Counted from the first letter of the stretch, positions 48,625 to 57,434 are shown. The stretch is 64,000 nt of DNA from Porphyrobacter sp. AAP82 (GCF_000331285.1 NZ_ANFX01000019.1:1-64000); one strand, 5' to 3'. Translations and numbers: made by a program. Notes: generated by a model not told the origin, from the letters alone.

Positions 48625-51087
48625 TCAGAACTTGAAGCTGACTTCCGCGAAGATCTGGCGGCCGCGGTTCTGGGTCAGCACCAGATCGTCGCCCCGCGGA
48701 CGGCCCTGGGCGTCGAGCCCGCCGGGCAGGAACGGACGCCCGCCGCTGGTGATGACGAAGACCTTGTCGGTGAGGTTCTGTGCCACCAGCGCAAGCTTCC
48801 AGTTGCCGTCGGGATGGCCGATCGAGACGCTCGTATCCAGCAGCCAGAAGCTCGGCTGGACGTAGTCGTTGAGCGAGGTTTCGTCGGTGATGTAACCATC
48901 ATTGTAGGCCGCGTTGCCCGACAGGAACAGCTCGAGGCTGTCGCTGAGCGGCACCGTCCAGTCGGCGGCGATGTTGCCCGCCCACTCGGGCGCCTGGCTG
49001 CCGCGCCGGCCATTGAGGTCGACGAACCCGCCCTGGCCGCCCGGCTGGAGGAACTGGGCGGTGTATTTCGCATCGAGGTAGCTGAGGTTGGCCGACAGGT
49101 TCAGCCCCTCGATCGGGGTGCGCCAGCCGGCTTCGAGGTCGACGCCCTTGGTGGTCAGTTCGCCCGCGTTGCTGGTGACGAACTGGATGGTCACCGCGTT
49201 GAAGTTCTGCACCTGCAGATCCTCGAACACGTAGTAATAGCCGGTGAGGTTCAAGGTCACGTCGCGGTCGGCCCACTGCGACTTGATGCCGACTTCGCCG
49301 CCCTTGGCCTTTTCCGACTGGAAGATCAGCGCGCTGAAATCGCCCGAGGTCGCCGCCTGGCTGAGGCTGTTCGACGGCAGCGCCGAGTTGTCGACACCGC
49401 CCGACTTGAAGCCGGTCTTGAACGAGGCGAAGATGTTGATGTCATCGCTCGCCTTGTAGCGCAGCGTGACTTCGGGCGAGACGTTGTCGTCCTTGAAGGC
49501 GATCGGGCCCGAGAAGAAGCCCGGCCGCACGAAGTTCGGCCCCTGCAGGAACAGGTGCACATAGGGCACCGAGATGGTCTGGATCTTGGATTCGTCGGTC
49601 CAGCGCACACCGCCCGACAGTTCGAGCTGTTCGGTGATGTCCCAGCTCAGGCTGCCGAAGAACGACAGCGCTTCGGTCTTGGTGGTGTGGGTCTTGTCCC
49701 AGTCATAGGTGAACCCGGTGATCGGGTCCGCCCCGAGGAACGAGATGTTCACCCCCTGCTGGGCGGTATCGAAGATGAAGGTGCGGTCTTCATAGAACGC
49801 GCCGAGCATGAAGTTGATCGGCCCGTCGAAGTCCGAGGCAAGGCGCAGTTCCTGGCTGTACTGCTCCAGCGCGTTGCGCGGATCCGAACAGCCGGCCGCG
49901 CCCGGCAGGCGGGTGCCGCCCGGTCCGGGGAAGAAGCCGCCGTAGGAATAGCAGTCGAAATCGACCGCATCCATGTTGAGCAGGCCGGTGACCGAAGTCA
50001 GGGTCAGCGTCTCGGACAGGTCAAGATCGAATTGCAGGCGGCCGAACCAGATGTCGGTCTCGCCGAAAGGCACCCCGCCCCGGCCCGCGGCCTTCGAGGG
50101 AGTTGGGACGCCTGCCGAAAGTGCCGCGGCCCCATCGCTCAGGTAATAGCGCTGGTCGGTGGTGTTGCAGTTGTAGCCGGCCGGAATGGTGACCGCACCG
50201 CCCAGCAGCACCACCGGGTCGGCGGTGCCATTGGCGCCGCAGAAGATTTCCGCGGTGCCGATCGCGCCGTCATTCTCGTTCTTGGTGTATTGCACCTTGA
50301 GGTTGGCGCGGAACGCGTCGGACGGGTTCCAGTCAAGCGTCACGCGGCCGATGAAGTCGGTCAGCCCGCGCTTCTGGTTGACCGCCGGGGTGCCCGCCTG
50401 GAGCAGCTGGAATTCGTCGATGTCGTTGAACTGGCCGGCGATGCGGATGCCCAGCGTGTCGGTGATCGGGCCCGAAACATAGCCCGAGACAAGGTAGCCC
50501 TTCTCCTCGAACTCGTAACTGCCGCGCACGCCGTATTCCCAGGTCGAGGTCGGGTTGGCCGAACGCAGCGAGAGCACGCCGGCGGTTGCCGACTTGCCGA
50601 AGAACAGCGACTGCGGCCCGCGCAGCACATCGACCTGCTCGACGTCGAAGAAGCCGGCCTGCACCATGCGCATGGTCGAGACGACGACGCCATCGTAATC
50701 GAAGGCGACCGCCGAATCGAAGGCGGCGGAAATGTTCGACGAGCCGACGCCGCGCAAGGACAGCTGGCCGCCCGAGCCCGAACCGCCGACCTGGACGTTG
50801 AGGGTCGGCACGCGGCTGGTGAAGTCGGCGACTTGGTCGATCGAATAGCGCTCGAGCGTGTCGCCGCCGATCGCGGTGACGGTGACGGGAACTTCCTGGA
50901 GCGTTTCGTTCTGGCGGCGGGCCTGGACGACGATCACGGGAACGTCATCGGCATCCTCGGCGCCATCGGCCGCGTCCTGGGCGTAGGCGGTAGTGGGCAT
51001 GGCGGCAAACCCGCTCAACGCCGCTCCGCACAGAAGCGCACGGCGCAGGCTGGCGCCTGATGCAATTCGGGCACGAAAAGTGTTCAT
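48625..51087 (-). CDS. TonB-dependent outer-membrane receptor
   Basis: This 820-residue protein has a signal peptide ending PTTAYAQ-DA, a plug domain (NETLQEVPVTVTAIGG, LSLRGVGSSNISAAFD, VEQVDVLRGPQSLFFGKSATAGVLSL) and a 22-strand barrel ending in GRQIFAEVSFKF with the terminal Phe for Bam assembly. It belongs to the large sphingomonad group with no FecI/FecR partner, used for uptake of organic substrates rather than iron. It is the only outer-membrane importer in the island and probably brings in the substrate. ATG 51087 is the start of the signal peptide. Confidence 0.92.
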   Translation of the reverse strand: MNTFRARIASGASLRRALLCGAALSGFAAMPTTAYAQDAADGAEDADDVPVIVVQARRQNETLQEVPVTVTAIGGDTLERYSIDQVADFTSRVPTLNVQVGGSGSGGQLSLRGVGSSNISAAFDSAVAFDYDGVVVSTMRMVQAGFFDVEQVDVLRGPQSLFFGKSATAGVLSLRSANPTSTWEYGVRGSYEFEEKGYLVSGYVSGPITDTLGIRIAGQFNDIDEFQLLQAGTPAVNQKRGLTDFIGRVTLDWNPSDAFRANLKVQYTKNENDGAIGTAEIFCGANGTADPVVLLGGAVTIPAGYNCNTTDQRYYLSDGAAALSAGVPTPSKAAGRGGVPFGETDIWFGRLQFDLDLSETLTLTSVTGLLNMDAVDFDCYSYGGFFPGPGGTRLPGAAGCSDPRNALEQYSQELRLASDFDGPINFMLGAFYEDRTFIFDTAQQGVNISFLGADPITGFTYDWDKTHTTKTEALSFFGSLSWDITEQLELSGGVRWTDESKIQTISVPYVHLFLQGPNFVRPGFFSGPIAFKDDNVSPEVTLRYKASDDINIFASFKTGFKSGGVDNSALPSNSLSQAATSGDFSALIFQSEKAKGGEVGIKSQWADRDVTLNLTGYYYVFEDLQVQNFNAVTIQFVTSNAGELTTKGVDLEAGWRTPIEGLNLSANLSYLDAKYTAQFLQPGGQGGFVDLNGRRGSQAPEWAGNIAADWTVPLSDSLELFLSGNAAYNDGYITDETSLNDYVQPSFWLLDTSVSIGHPDGNWKLALVAQNLTDKVFVITSGGRPFLPGGLDAQGRPRGDDLVLTQNRGRQIFAEVSFKF

Positions 51088-51219
51088 GATCCTCTCTCCC
51101 CATCGGGCCGCGGCTTCCCCGCGCACCCTGGTTTTCCCCAACCCCCAGGCATGTCTCCTCATGCCTTTCGGTATGGATGGCAGGTGTATGGTGCCCCCGC
51201 TTTGGCGCCATCAGCAAAA

Positions 51220-51248
51220 GCGATAGTGACCCGTCCAAACTGCGACAA
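51220..51248 (-). promoter_or_regulatory. Candidate promoter of the TonB-dependent receptor
   Basis: On the minus strand TTGTCG (51248-51243), a 17-bp spacer and TATCGC (51225-51220). The -10 is weak (three of six), as expected of an activated or tightly controlled promoter. It would give a 5' leader of about 125 nt. Confidence 0.35.
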
Positions 51249-51253
51249 AAACG

Positions 51254-51269
51254 TCACACGCCTGTGTGA
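51254..51269. promoter_or_regulatory. Perfect palindrome TCACAC-GCCT-GTGTGA, candidate operator
   Basis: The 6-bp arms are perfectly complementary and sit just upstream of the candidate -35 of the receptor promoter. TGTGA half-sites of this kind are typical of CRP/FNR-family activators, though the 4-bp gap is shorter than the usual 6. An activator site is plausible. Confidence 0.4.
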
Positions 51270-51400
51270 AAGCTTGATTCCGTAACGTCATTCAGCCCTG
51301 CCGCGTTCGCCCCGCCATGCCCTCGCGCTTTCGACAGTGGCGGGTGGCCCTGCGCCCGATAGGCTGGCCGCAGACAAAAAACGCTTTTGGGAGAAGGCAG

Positions 51401-52180
51401 ATGGCGGGACGGGTAGCGGGCAAGGTGGCGCTCGTGACAGGCGGGGCGATGGGTCTGGGCAAGGCCGATTGCGAGGTGCTGGCGCGCGAGGGCGCGAAAG
51501 TGATCGTCACCGACCGCGATGCCGAGCTCGCCCATCAGGTTGCAGATTCCATCGGTGGCGATGCCATCGCGCTGGACGTGACCAGCGAAGAGCAGTGGAT
51601 CGAGGTGATGCGCGCGGTCCACGAACGTCACGGCGGGCTCGACATTCTCGTCAACAATGCCGGCAACGTGATTTTCGAGAGCATCGAGGATTGCAGCCTC
51701 GCGCATTTCCGCCTGCATCTCGATATTCACGTGGTCGGCACCTTCCTCGGGTGCAAATACGGCGTTCCGCTGATGAAGAACCGCCACGAGACCCACGGCG
51801 GGGGCGGATCGTCGATCATCAACATGGCCTCGACCGCGGCGCTGATGGGCTATGGCAACATTCCCGCCTATGCCGCGTGCAAGGCGGGGATCGCGGGGAT
51901 GACGCGCAGCCTTGCGATCGACTTCCAGGACCGGGGCTACGGCATCCGCGTCAACGCGCTCGCGCCCGGGGGGATCGAGACGCCGATGGTGATGGGCATT
52001 TCGGGCCGCGGCGGACAGACGCCGATGGAGATTCCCGAAGGCCCGCTGCCGATGGACGCGCTCGGGCACCCCCGGGACGTAGCGGGCTGCGTGCTGTTCC
52101 TCGCTTCGGACGAGGCGCGGTTTCTCAACGGGTTGACCATCCCGGTCGACAACGGCCTGTGGGCTCGTCCGCATCACTAG
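51401..52180 (+). CDS. SDR family NAD(P)-dependent oxidoreductase
   Basis: This 259-residue classical SDR has TGGAMGLGKADCEVLAREG, NNAGNVIFESIED, INMASTAALMG and the catalytic YAACK. VTDRD after beta-2 favours NAD. It resembles hydroxysteroid/cyclopentanol-type dehydrogenases. ATG 51401 follows GGGAGAAGG. It shares the divergent region with the TonB receptor and precedes the MFS gene, so it is probably an early pathway step. Confidence 0.88.
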   Translation: MAGRVAGKVALVTGGAMGLGKADCEVLAREGAKVIVTDRDAELAHQVADSIGGDAIALDVTSEEQWIEVMRAVHERHGGLDILVNNAGNVIFESIEDCSLAHFRLHLDIHVVGTFLGCKYGVPLMKNRHETHGGGGSSIINMASTAALMGYGNIPAYAACKAGIAGMTRSLAIDFQDRGYGIRVNALAPGGIETPMVMGISGRGGQTPMEIPEGPLPMDALGHPRDVAGCVLFLASDEARFLNGLTIPVDNGLWARPHH

Positions 52181-52226
52181 GGGCCCCATCACCGAGGGCA
52201 GCAAGCCCGGCGCATACAGATGGTAT

Positions 52227-53471
52227 GTGCTCGGCCTGCTGACGCTGACGAGCGCGTTCAGCGTCGCCGACCGGCTGGTGTTCTCGATCCTGGTGCAGGA
52301 CATCAAGGCCGCCTTCAGCCTCAGCGACACCGAACTCGGCCTGCTGGGCGGGGCGGCGTTCTCGGTGATCTATGTGCTGGCGGGTTTCCCCGCCGCGCGC
52401 CTCGCCGACCGCTCGACCCGCAAGAATATCGTTGCCGCCGCAATCAGCTTCTGGAGCCTGATGACCGCCGCCTGCGGGATGGCGACAGGGTTCTGGACGC
52501 TGTTCCTCGCGCGCACCGGGGTGGGGGTGGGGGAGGGCTGTTCGGGCCCCTCCTCGCAGAGCCTCGTCGCGGACTATTTCACCCGCGGCGAGCTGGCCAA
52601 GGCGATGGGCTTCCTCACCATCGGGGCCAGCATGGGCACCGCCGGCGGCCTCTTGATCGGCGGGCAGCTGGCCGAGGCCTTCGACTGGCGCTGGGCCTTC
52701 GTGCTGATGGGCCTTCCGGGGCTGGTGCTGGGCGCGATCATTTTTCTGACCATGCGCGAAGCCCCGCGCGGGCGTTATGCGCCGACGGGCACCGATATGA
52801 CCCAGCGGGCGCTGGGGGAGACGGTGCGCAGCCTCGTCACCAACCGCGTGTTCATGGGGCTGGCGCTGGGCTGGGCGGTGCAGATCATGATCGGCTATGC
52901 GCTCGCCTTCTGGATGGCGCCGATCATGCTGCGCGCGTTCGGCATCTCGACGGGCGATGTCGGCCTCTATCTCGGCCTCACCTTCTTTCTCGGCGGCATC
53001 CCGGGGCCGATCCTGGGCGGCTATGTCACCCACTGGCTGACCCTGCGCGACGAACGCTGGCGCGCGTGGCTGCCGGGGGTGACGAGCCTGGGCTGCGTCA
53101 TCCCGCTCGCGCTGAGCCTGACCTCGGGCGATTTCACCGTCTTTCTCATGTGGTTCGGGCTTGCCTATGCGATCTACGTCGCCAGCCAGGCGGGTATCCT
53201 GTCGGGCATCCAGGCCGCGGTCGAGCCGGCGAGCCGCGGCTTTGCGGTCGCCATCGCGCTGTTCTTCAACAACCTCATCGGACAGGCGCTGGGCCTTGCC
53301 GTGACCGGCGCGCTGAGCGACGCGCTGGCGCCAGAACAGGGCCCGGCGGCGCTCGCCATCGCGGTCTTCGCGGTGTGCCTTGCGGCGGGCGTGGCCGCGA
53401 TGGCGATCTTCGCCTGGACGGCAGCCCAGATGGGGCCGAGCGGCTATCTGGAAAAGATGCGCGGCGGCTAG
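52227..53471 (+). CDS. MFS transporter, spinster-like branch
   Basis: About 12 hydrophobic segments and the MFS loop motif GFPAARLADRSTRKN between helices 2 and 3 show a secondary transporter of the inner membrane. SAFSVADRLVFSILVQDIKAAFSLSDTELGLLGGAAFSVIYVLAG is typical of the spinster-like group common in sphingomonad catabolic clusters. GTG 52227 is the first conventional start, but family-like sequence (TEGSKPGAYRWYV) runs up to 52188 without ATG, GTG or TTG after the in-frame stop at 52134. An ATC at 52188 follows AGGGG. It likely imports the substrate or exports intermediates. Confidence 0.85.
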   Translation: MLGLLTLTSAFSVADRLVFSILVQDIKAAFSLSDTELGLLGGAAFSVIYVLAGFPAARLADRSTRKNIVAAAISFWSLMTAACGMATGFWTLFLARTGVGVGEGCSGPSSQSLVADYFTRGELAKAMGFLTIGASMGTAGGLLIGGQLAEAFDWRWAFVLMGLPGLVLGAIIFLTMREAPRGRYAPTGTDMTQRALGETVRSLVTNRVFMGLALGWAVQIMIGYALAFWMAPIMLRAFGISTGDVGLYLGLTFFLGGIPGPILGGYVTHWLTLRDERWRAWLPGVTSLGCVIPLALSLTSGDFTVFLMWFGLAYAIYVASQAGILSGIQAAVEPASRGFAVAIALFFNNLIGQALGLAVTGALSDALAPEQGPAALAIAVFAVCLAAGVAAMAIFAWTAAQMGPSGYLEKMRGG

Positions 53472-54247
53472 AAGCCGGGGTGGATCGCCAGCGCGCCGCC
53501 ATCGACCAGCATGTCCGCCCCCGTCATGAAGGGGCATTCATCGCTGGCGAGGAAGGCGATCGCGGCGGCCGTCTCCGAAGGATCGGCCAAGCGGTTCAGC
53601 GGCGAGGTTTTCGCCACCATCGCCAGGAAGCCCGGCATCTGCTGTTCGGTCGCATCGAGAATGCCGGTATGGGTCGCGCCCGGGATCACCGTGTTGCAGC
53701 GGATCGCTAGGCCCGCCTGCGCGCACCAGGTCGCCACCGACTTCGACAGCGCCCGCACCGCCGCCTTGCTCGCCGAATAGCCGGCATCGGTCGGCAGCGG
53801 GGTGATCGCGGTGGTGGAGGCAATGTTGACGATCGCGCCCTTGGCGCCGCCGGGGTTGCCCCGCATCGCGGCGATGGCAGCCCGGCAGCCCGCCATCGTG
53901 CCGGTGAGGTTGACGGCGAGCACCTTGTCCCACGCGCCGAACATCGCCGCATCGTCATGATCGCCGATCCCTGCGCCCGAGACCATCCCGGCATTGTTGA
54001 CGAGGATATCGAGCCGCCCGAAGGCCTCCACTGCCCCGGCCACGATCGCAGGCCACAGCGCGCGGTCGGACACGTCCTGCACCGCGAAGCGCGCGCCGAC
54101 CGCGTCGCACAGCGCCTGTCCGCGTGCCGCATCGATATCCGTGCCGAGCACCTCGGCCCCGTCGGCGCGCAGCCGCCGCACCGTCGCCGCGCCGATCCCG
54201 GAGGCACAGCCGGTGACGATGGCGACCTTGCCGCTGAGGCCCTGCAT
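53468..54247 (-). CDS. SDR family NAD(P)-dependent oxidoreductase
   Basis: This 259-residue classical SDR has TGCASGIGAATVRRLRADG, NNAGMVSGAG, NIASTTAITPL and the catalytic YSASK. TDID after beta-2 favours NAD. A near relative is the 17411 copy. Its stop overlaps that of the MFS gene (convergent, 3-4 nt) and the GST gene lies directly upstream with a shared base. It probably oxidises a hydroxyl group in the pathway. Confidence 0.88.
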   Translation of the reverse strand: MQGLSGKVAIVTGCASGIGAATVRRLRADGAEVLGTDIDAARGQALCDAVGARFAVQDVSDRALWPAIVAGAVEAFGRLDILVNNAGMVSGAGIGDHDDAAMFGAWDKVLAVNLTGTMAGCRAAIAAMRGNPGGAKGAIVNIASTTAITPLPTDAGYSASKAAVRALSKSVATWCAQAGLAIRCNTVIPGATHTGILDATEQQMPGFLAMVAKTSPLNRLADPSETAAAIAFLASDECPFMTGADMLVDGGALAIHPGF

Positions 54248-54894
54248 TATTCGGCCTGTTGCCAGATCGCGGCACACGGCCGCCGGTTGTGGGCGGCGAC
54301 GAAGCGCGCGAGGTTGTCGGTCCCCTCGGGCAGTTTCCAGCCCACGGTGAAGCCGAAATTCGCAAAGGCGAAGATCAGCAGGTCGGCGAAAGTGAAGCGG
54401 CCCAATGCGATGTGGTCGCTGCTGCCCAGATAGCTGTCGAACAGGCGCCACTTCTCGTCCGACATCGCCGAAAGTTCCGCCCCTGCGCCAGTCGAGACCA
54501 CGCTCATGCGCGGCTCGAACATCGGGCGGCCGGCGCCTGCGCGGAAGCCCATCGTCATCGGCACCACCACCTCCTGATCGAACAATCGCGCCCACTTCCT
54601 GACCGTCGCCCGCTCCACCGGCGTCTCGCCGAACAGGTTGGGGGCGGGGTTGAGCTCCTCGACATATTCGCAGATCGGCCAGCTTTCGGTGAGGCAGGTG
54701 CCGTCCTCCAGCTCGAGCGTCGGCGTGGTGCCTTGCGGGTTCCTCGCCATGTAGCCCGCATCCTGCCGGTTCTGGCCGGTGATGATGTCGTAATGCACCC
54801 GGGCGAAATCGCGGCCTTCCTCAAGCCCCTTTTCGATCATGAACATCCGCACGAGGCGCGGGTTGGGGCCGAGGCTGGAATGCAGCGTGATCAT
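54247..54894 (-). CDS. Glutathione S-transferase family protein
   Basis: This 215-residue protein has the thioredoxin-like N-terminal domain: LHSSLGPNPRLVRMFMIEKGLEEG, NPQGTTPTLELEDGTCLTESWPICEYVEELNP (the Glu-Ser pair that binds glutathione). The all-helical C-terminal domain follows (FTFADLLIFAFANFGF). The start of the active site has SLGPNPR, a serine-type GST. It could detoxify or isomerise epoxides and halides. First gene of the operon with the SDR at 53468; last unit of the catabolic island. Confidence 0.88.
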   Translation of the reverse strand: MITLHSSLGPNPRLVRMFMIEKGLEEGRDFARVHYDIITGQNRQDAGYMARNPQGTTPTLELEDGTCLTESWPICEYVEELNPAPNLFGETPVERATVRKWARLFDQEVVVPMTMGFRAGAGRPMFEPRMSVVSTGAGAELSAMSDEKWRLFDSYLGSSDHIALGRFTFADLLIFAFANFGFTVGWKLPEGTDNLARFVAAHNRRPCAAIWQQAE

Positions 54895-55045
54895 GGTGTT
54901 CTCTCTCCCGAGTGATGCGGTGCGGCGGTTCTAGGGGGGCGCGCTGCCGCCGTCGTCCTCATAAATGCGCTAGGGGGCGGGCGTGCGAGGAAGCCCCGTG
55001 CAAAAGCGCTTGCGCGCGCAGACTGTATTGCGCAGATAAGGCACC

Positions 55046-55552
55046 ATGGACCAGACGCCGCTTCCCCTGCCGCCGGACGAGGACGAGGAACTCACCCGCG
55101 TTCACCCCAATTACGCCCACGCGCTGCGGGTGCAGACCGTGCTCGCCTCGCTCCCGGTGCTGGTCGCGGCGGCGGTGAGCGAGGTGTCGCTGCGCAAGCT
55201 CGATCTGCTGCCGCCCGGCCTTGTCGCGGGCGCGGTGCTGGTGATCGTGGCCCTGCTGGTGATCCGCATTCCCCAGACCCGCTTCAACGCGCGCGGCTAC
55301 CAGATGGGTGCCGACCGGCTGCGGGTGGTGCGCGGGCTGATGTTCCGTTCGGACACCGTGGTGCCGTTTGGCCGGGTGCAGCATATCGATGTCAACCAGG
55401 GCCCGCTCGAACGGTTCTTCGGCATTGCGACGCTGACGCTCCACACCGCCGGCAACCACAATGCCAGCGTCACGCTGCCCGGCCTCGGCGAGGCGCTGGC
55501 GCGCGAAATGCGCGAGGAGATCCGCGCGCATATCCGCCGCGAGACGCTGTGA
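55046..55552 (+). CDS. Bacterial PH-domain membrane protein, YdbS-like
   Basis: This 168-residue protein has two membrane segments (TVLASLPVLVAAAVSEVS and LVAGAVLVIVALLVI) and one bPH2/DUF304 domain: YQMGADRLRVVRGLMFRSDTVVPFGRVQHIDVNQGPLERFFGIATLTLHTAG. The small YdbS-type protein usually works with a larger YdbT-type partner, which follows after 10 nt. The pair in Bacillus protects against bacteriocins; the role in alphaproteobacteria is unknown. Confidence 0.87.
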   Translation: MDQTPLPLPPDEDEELTRVHPNYAHALRVQTVLASLPVLVAAAVSEVSLRKLDLLPPGLVAGAVLVIVALLVIRIPQTRFNARGYQMGADRLRVVRGLMFRSDTVVPFGRVQHIDVNQGPLERFFGIATLTLHTAGNHNASVTLPGLGEALAREMREEIRAHIRRETL

Positions 55553-55562
55553 GGCACCAAGC

Positions 55563-57119
55563 ATGAGCGAGACCCGCCGCACCGCCCCGCTCGGCATCGT
55601 CATCGGCGCGCTGGGCAGCGTCCAGAACGCGATCTTTCCGGCGGCAGCGGCAGCCTTCAGCGGCGGGATCGGTGGCTGGGGCCTGCTGGTCGGCGTTGGC
55701 GTCGGGCTGGCCGTGACCGTGATCGGCTCGGCTTTCAGCTATATCGGCTGGCGGCGCACCACCTACACCATCGGCGAGGCCGACATCCGCGTCGAGAGCG
55801 GCGTGCTGAGCCGCGCGGCGCGTTCGGTGCCATACGAGCGCATCCAGGACGTCAGCCTCGAGGCCAAGCCCCTGCCGCGTCTGCTCGGGCTGGTGGCGGT
55901 CAGGTTCGAGACCGGCGCGGGCGGGGCGGATGACCTTGCGCTCGAATACCTCACCGCCGCCGAGGGCGAACGCCTGCGCCAGCTGGTGCGCGAACGCCGC
56001 GACGAGGAGGCCGCCGCGCCCGGCGCCGACGCTCCCGCCGATCCCGCCGCTGCCGAGACCGGCGAGGTCCTGTTCCGGATGGGTCCGGGGCGGCTGGTCA
56101 CTTTCGGCCTGTTCGAATTCTCGCTCGCGGTCTTCGCGGTGCTCGGCGGCGCGCTGCAATATGTCGACAACGTCACCGCGATCGACGTGTGGAATGTCGA
56201 CCTCTGGTATGGCTGGCTGAAGCAGCAGGGGAGCACCGTCGCGACGCTCGGCCCCTATGCGCAGGCGCTGGCCGCGGCGGCGGGGCTGGCCGGGCTGCTG
56301 GTGATCGGCTCGGCCACCGGCGTGGTGCGCACGGGTTTGCGCGACTGGGGCTTCAGTCTCACCCGCTCGGCGCGCGGCTTCCGCCGGCAGCGCGGCCTGC
56401 TCACCCGCAGCGATGTGGTGATGCCGGTCCACCGCGTGCAGGGGCTGGTGATCGGCACCGGCCCCGTTCGTTGCCGGCTGGGCTGGCATTCGCTGAGCTT
56501 CGTCAGCCTCGCCGCTGACGAGAAGGAGCAAAGCCACGTCGTCGCCCCCTTCGCCAAGCTCGCCGAGATTGCGCCGATCGCCCGCGCGGCGGGGTTTCGC
56601 CTGCCTGACGCGGCCACGCCCTGGCACCGCGCCAGCACCCGCCACCGCGACGATCTGGCACTGCGCGATGCGGCGATCTTCGTGCTGGCGGCCATCCCCG
56701 TCGCTGTCCTCGCGCCTGCCGGCCTGTTCCTCATCCCGCTGGGCCTTGCGGTGCTGGCGGTGGGAGCCAACCTCTATGCCTGGGAATTCCGCCGCCACGC
56801 CATCGACGCGGCCCATGTCTATGCCAGCCACGGCTTCCTCTCGCCCCGGCAGGACATCGCCAAGCGGCTCAAGCTCCATTCGGTCGAGATCGCGCGGGGG
56901 CCGGTGGCGCGGCTGAGGGGCTATGCGAGCGTGCACCTGGGGCTTGCCGGCGGGAACTTCGCGATGCACGGCGTGCCCCTGGCCGAGGCGCGCGCGCTGC
57001 GCGCACAGGTGCTGGAGACGATCACCGCGACCGATTTCTCGCGGCTCGATGCGCCCCCCCCCGCTCAGGCCCGGAGCGAGGCCCACTCGGGGTTTTCGGA
57101 AAACTTCCGCGCCACATAG
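55563..57119 (+). CDS. Bacterial PH-domain membrane protein, YdbT-like
   Basis: This 518-residue protein has three bPH2/DUF304 domains between membrane segments: TYTIGEADIRVESGVLSRAARSVPYERIQDVSLE, then FSLTRSARGFRRQRGLLTRSDVVMPVHRVQGLVIG, then HVYASHGFLSPRQDIAKRLKLHSVEIARGP. It is the larger partner of the YdbS-like protein. Its last 18 residues are encoded opposite the end of the minus-strand acetyltransferase gene (overlap 57065-57119), so they are not family-conserved. Confidence 0.87.
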   Translation: MSETRRTAPLGIVIGALGSVQNAIFPAAAAAFSGGIGGWGLLVGVGVGLAVTVIGSAFSYIGWRRTTYTIGEADIRVESGVLSRAARSVPYERIQDVSLEAKPLPRLLGLVAVRFETGAGGADDLALEYLTAAEGERLRQLVRERRDEEAAAPGADAPADPAAAETGEVLFRMGPGRLVTFGLFEFSLAVFAVLGGALQYVDNVTAIDVWNVDLWYGWLKQQGSTVATLGPYAQALAAAAGLAGLLVIGSATGVVRTGLRDWGFSLTRSARGFRRQRGLLTRSDVVMPVHRVQGLVIGTGPVRCRLGWHSLSFVSLAADEKEQSHVVAPFAKLAEIAPIARAAGFRLPDAATPWHRASTRHRDDLALRDAAIFVLAAIPVAVLAPAGLFLIPLGLAVLAVGANLYAWEFRRHAIDAAHVYASHGFLSPRQDIAKRLKLHSVEIARGPVARLRGYASVHLGLAGGNFAMHGVPLAEARALRAQVLETITATDFSRLDAPPPAQARSEAHSGFSENFRAT

Positions 57120-57385
57120 GAGCAATCGGGGCGGATCAGGAAGCCCTGCCGCGCGGCATCCTCGACCAGCCGCAGGGTCAGCGCGCCCGCCACGCCGCGC
57201 CCCCCGATCGCGCGGGGCACGATGGTGTGCGCGGCGATGCGGATGTCCTTGCCATCGCGCGATCCGCCCGCTTCCCATTCGAGATAGCCCTGCTGCGCGC
57301 TCCCCTCCAGAGCCGCGCAATAGCGTCCGCCGGTCCCCTGAACGTGGTGGGTGATTGTCACCTTTGCGCTTTCCTCGCCCGTCAC
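57065..57385 (-). CDS. Small GNAT-fold N-acetyltransferase-like protein
   Basis: This 106-residue protein belongs to the minimal GNAT family (PF14542 type): RYCAALEGSAQQGYLEWEAGGSRDGKDIRIAAHTIVPRAIGGRGVAGALTLRLVEDAARQGFLIRPDCSYVARKFSENPEW. GGRGVAGAL is the acetyl-CoA loop. The start is taken as GTG 57385 behind GGGAG; GTG 57361 is a possible later start. The end overlaps the convergent YdbT-like gene by 55 nt. Confidence 0.82.
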   Translation of the reverse strand: MTGEESAKVTITHHVQGTGGRYCAALEGSAQQGYLEWEAGGSRDGKDIRIAAHTIVPRAIGGRGVAGALTLRLVEDAARQGFLIRPDCSYVARKFSENPEWASLRA

Positions 57386-57434
57386 CCCATGCTCCCGCTT
57401 GTCACGCCCGAATGTGCGGCTAGAGGCGTGCTCC

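Larger units (their letters stand above)
51088..51400. other. Divergent control region between the TonB receptor and an SDR gene
   Basis: These 313 bases carry no gene. They contain the candidate receptor promoter (51220-51248) and a palindrome (51254-51269), with GGGAGAAGG as ribosome site just before the SDR ATG. An AT-rich run (GACAAAAAACGCTTTTGGG) lies at 51372-51390 directly before the SDR gene. Confidence 0.5.

Noticed and set aside
55470-57320. A 616-codon minus-strand frame opposite the PH-domain genes
   Set aside because: Shadow of the two YdbS/YdbT-type genes; composition is that of an antisense frame.
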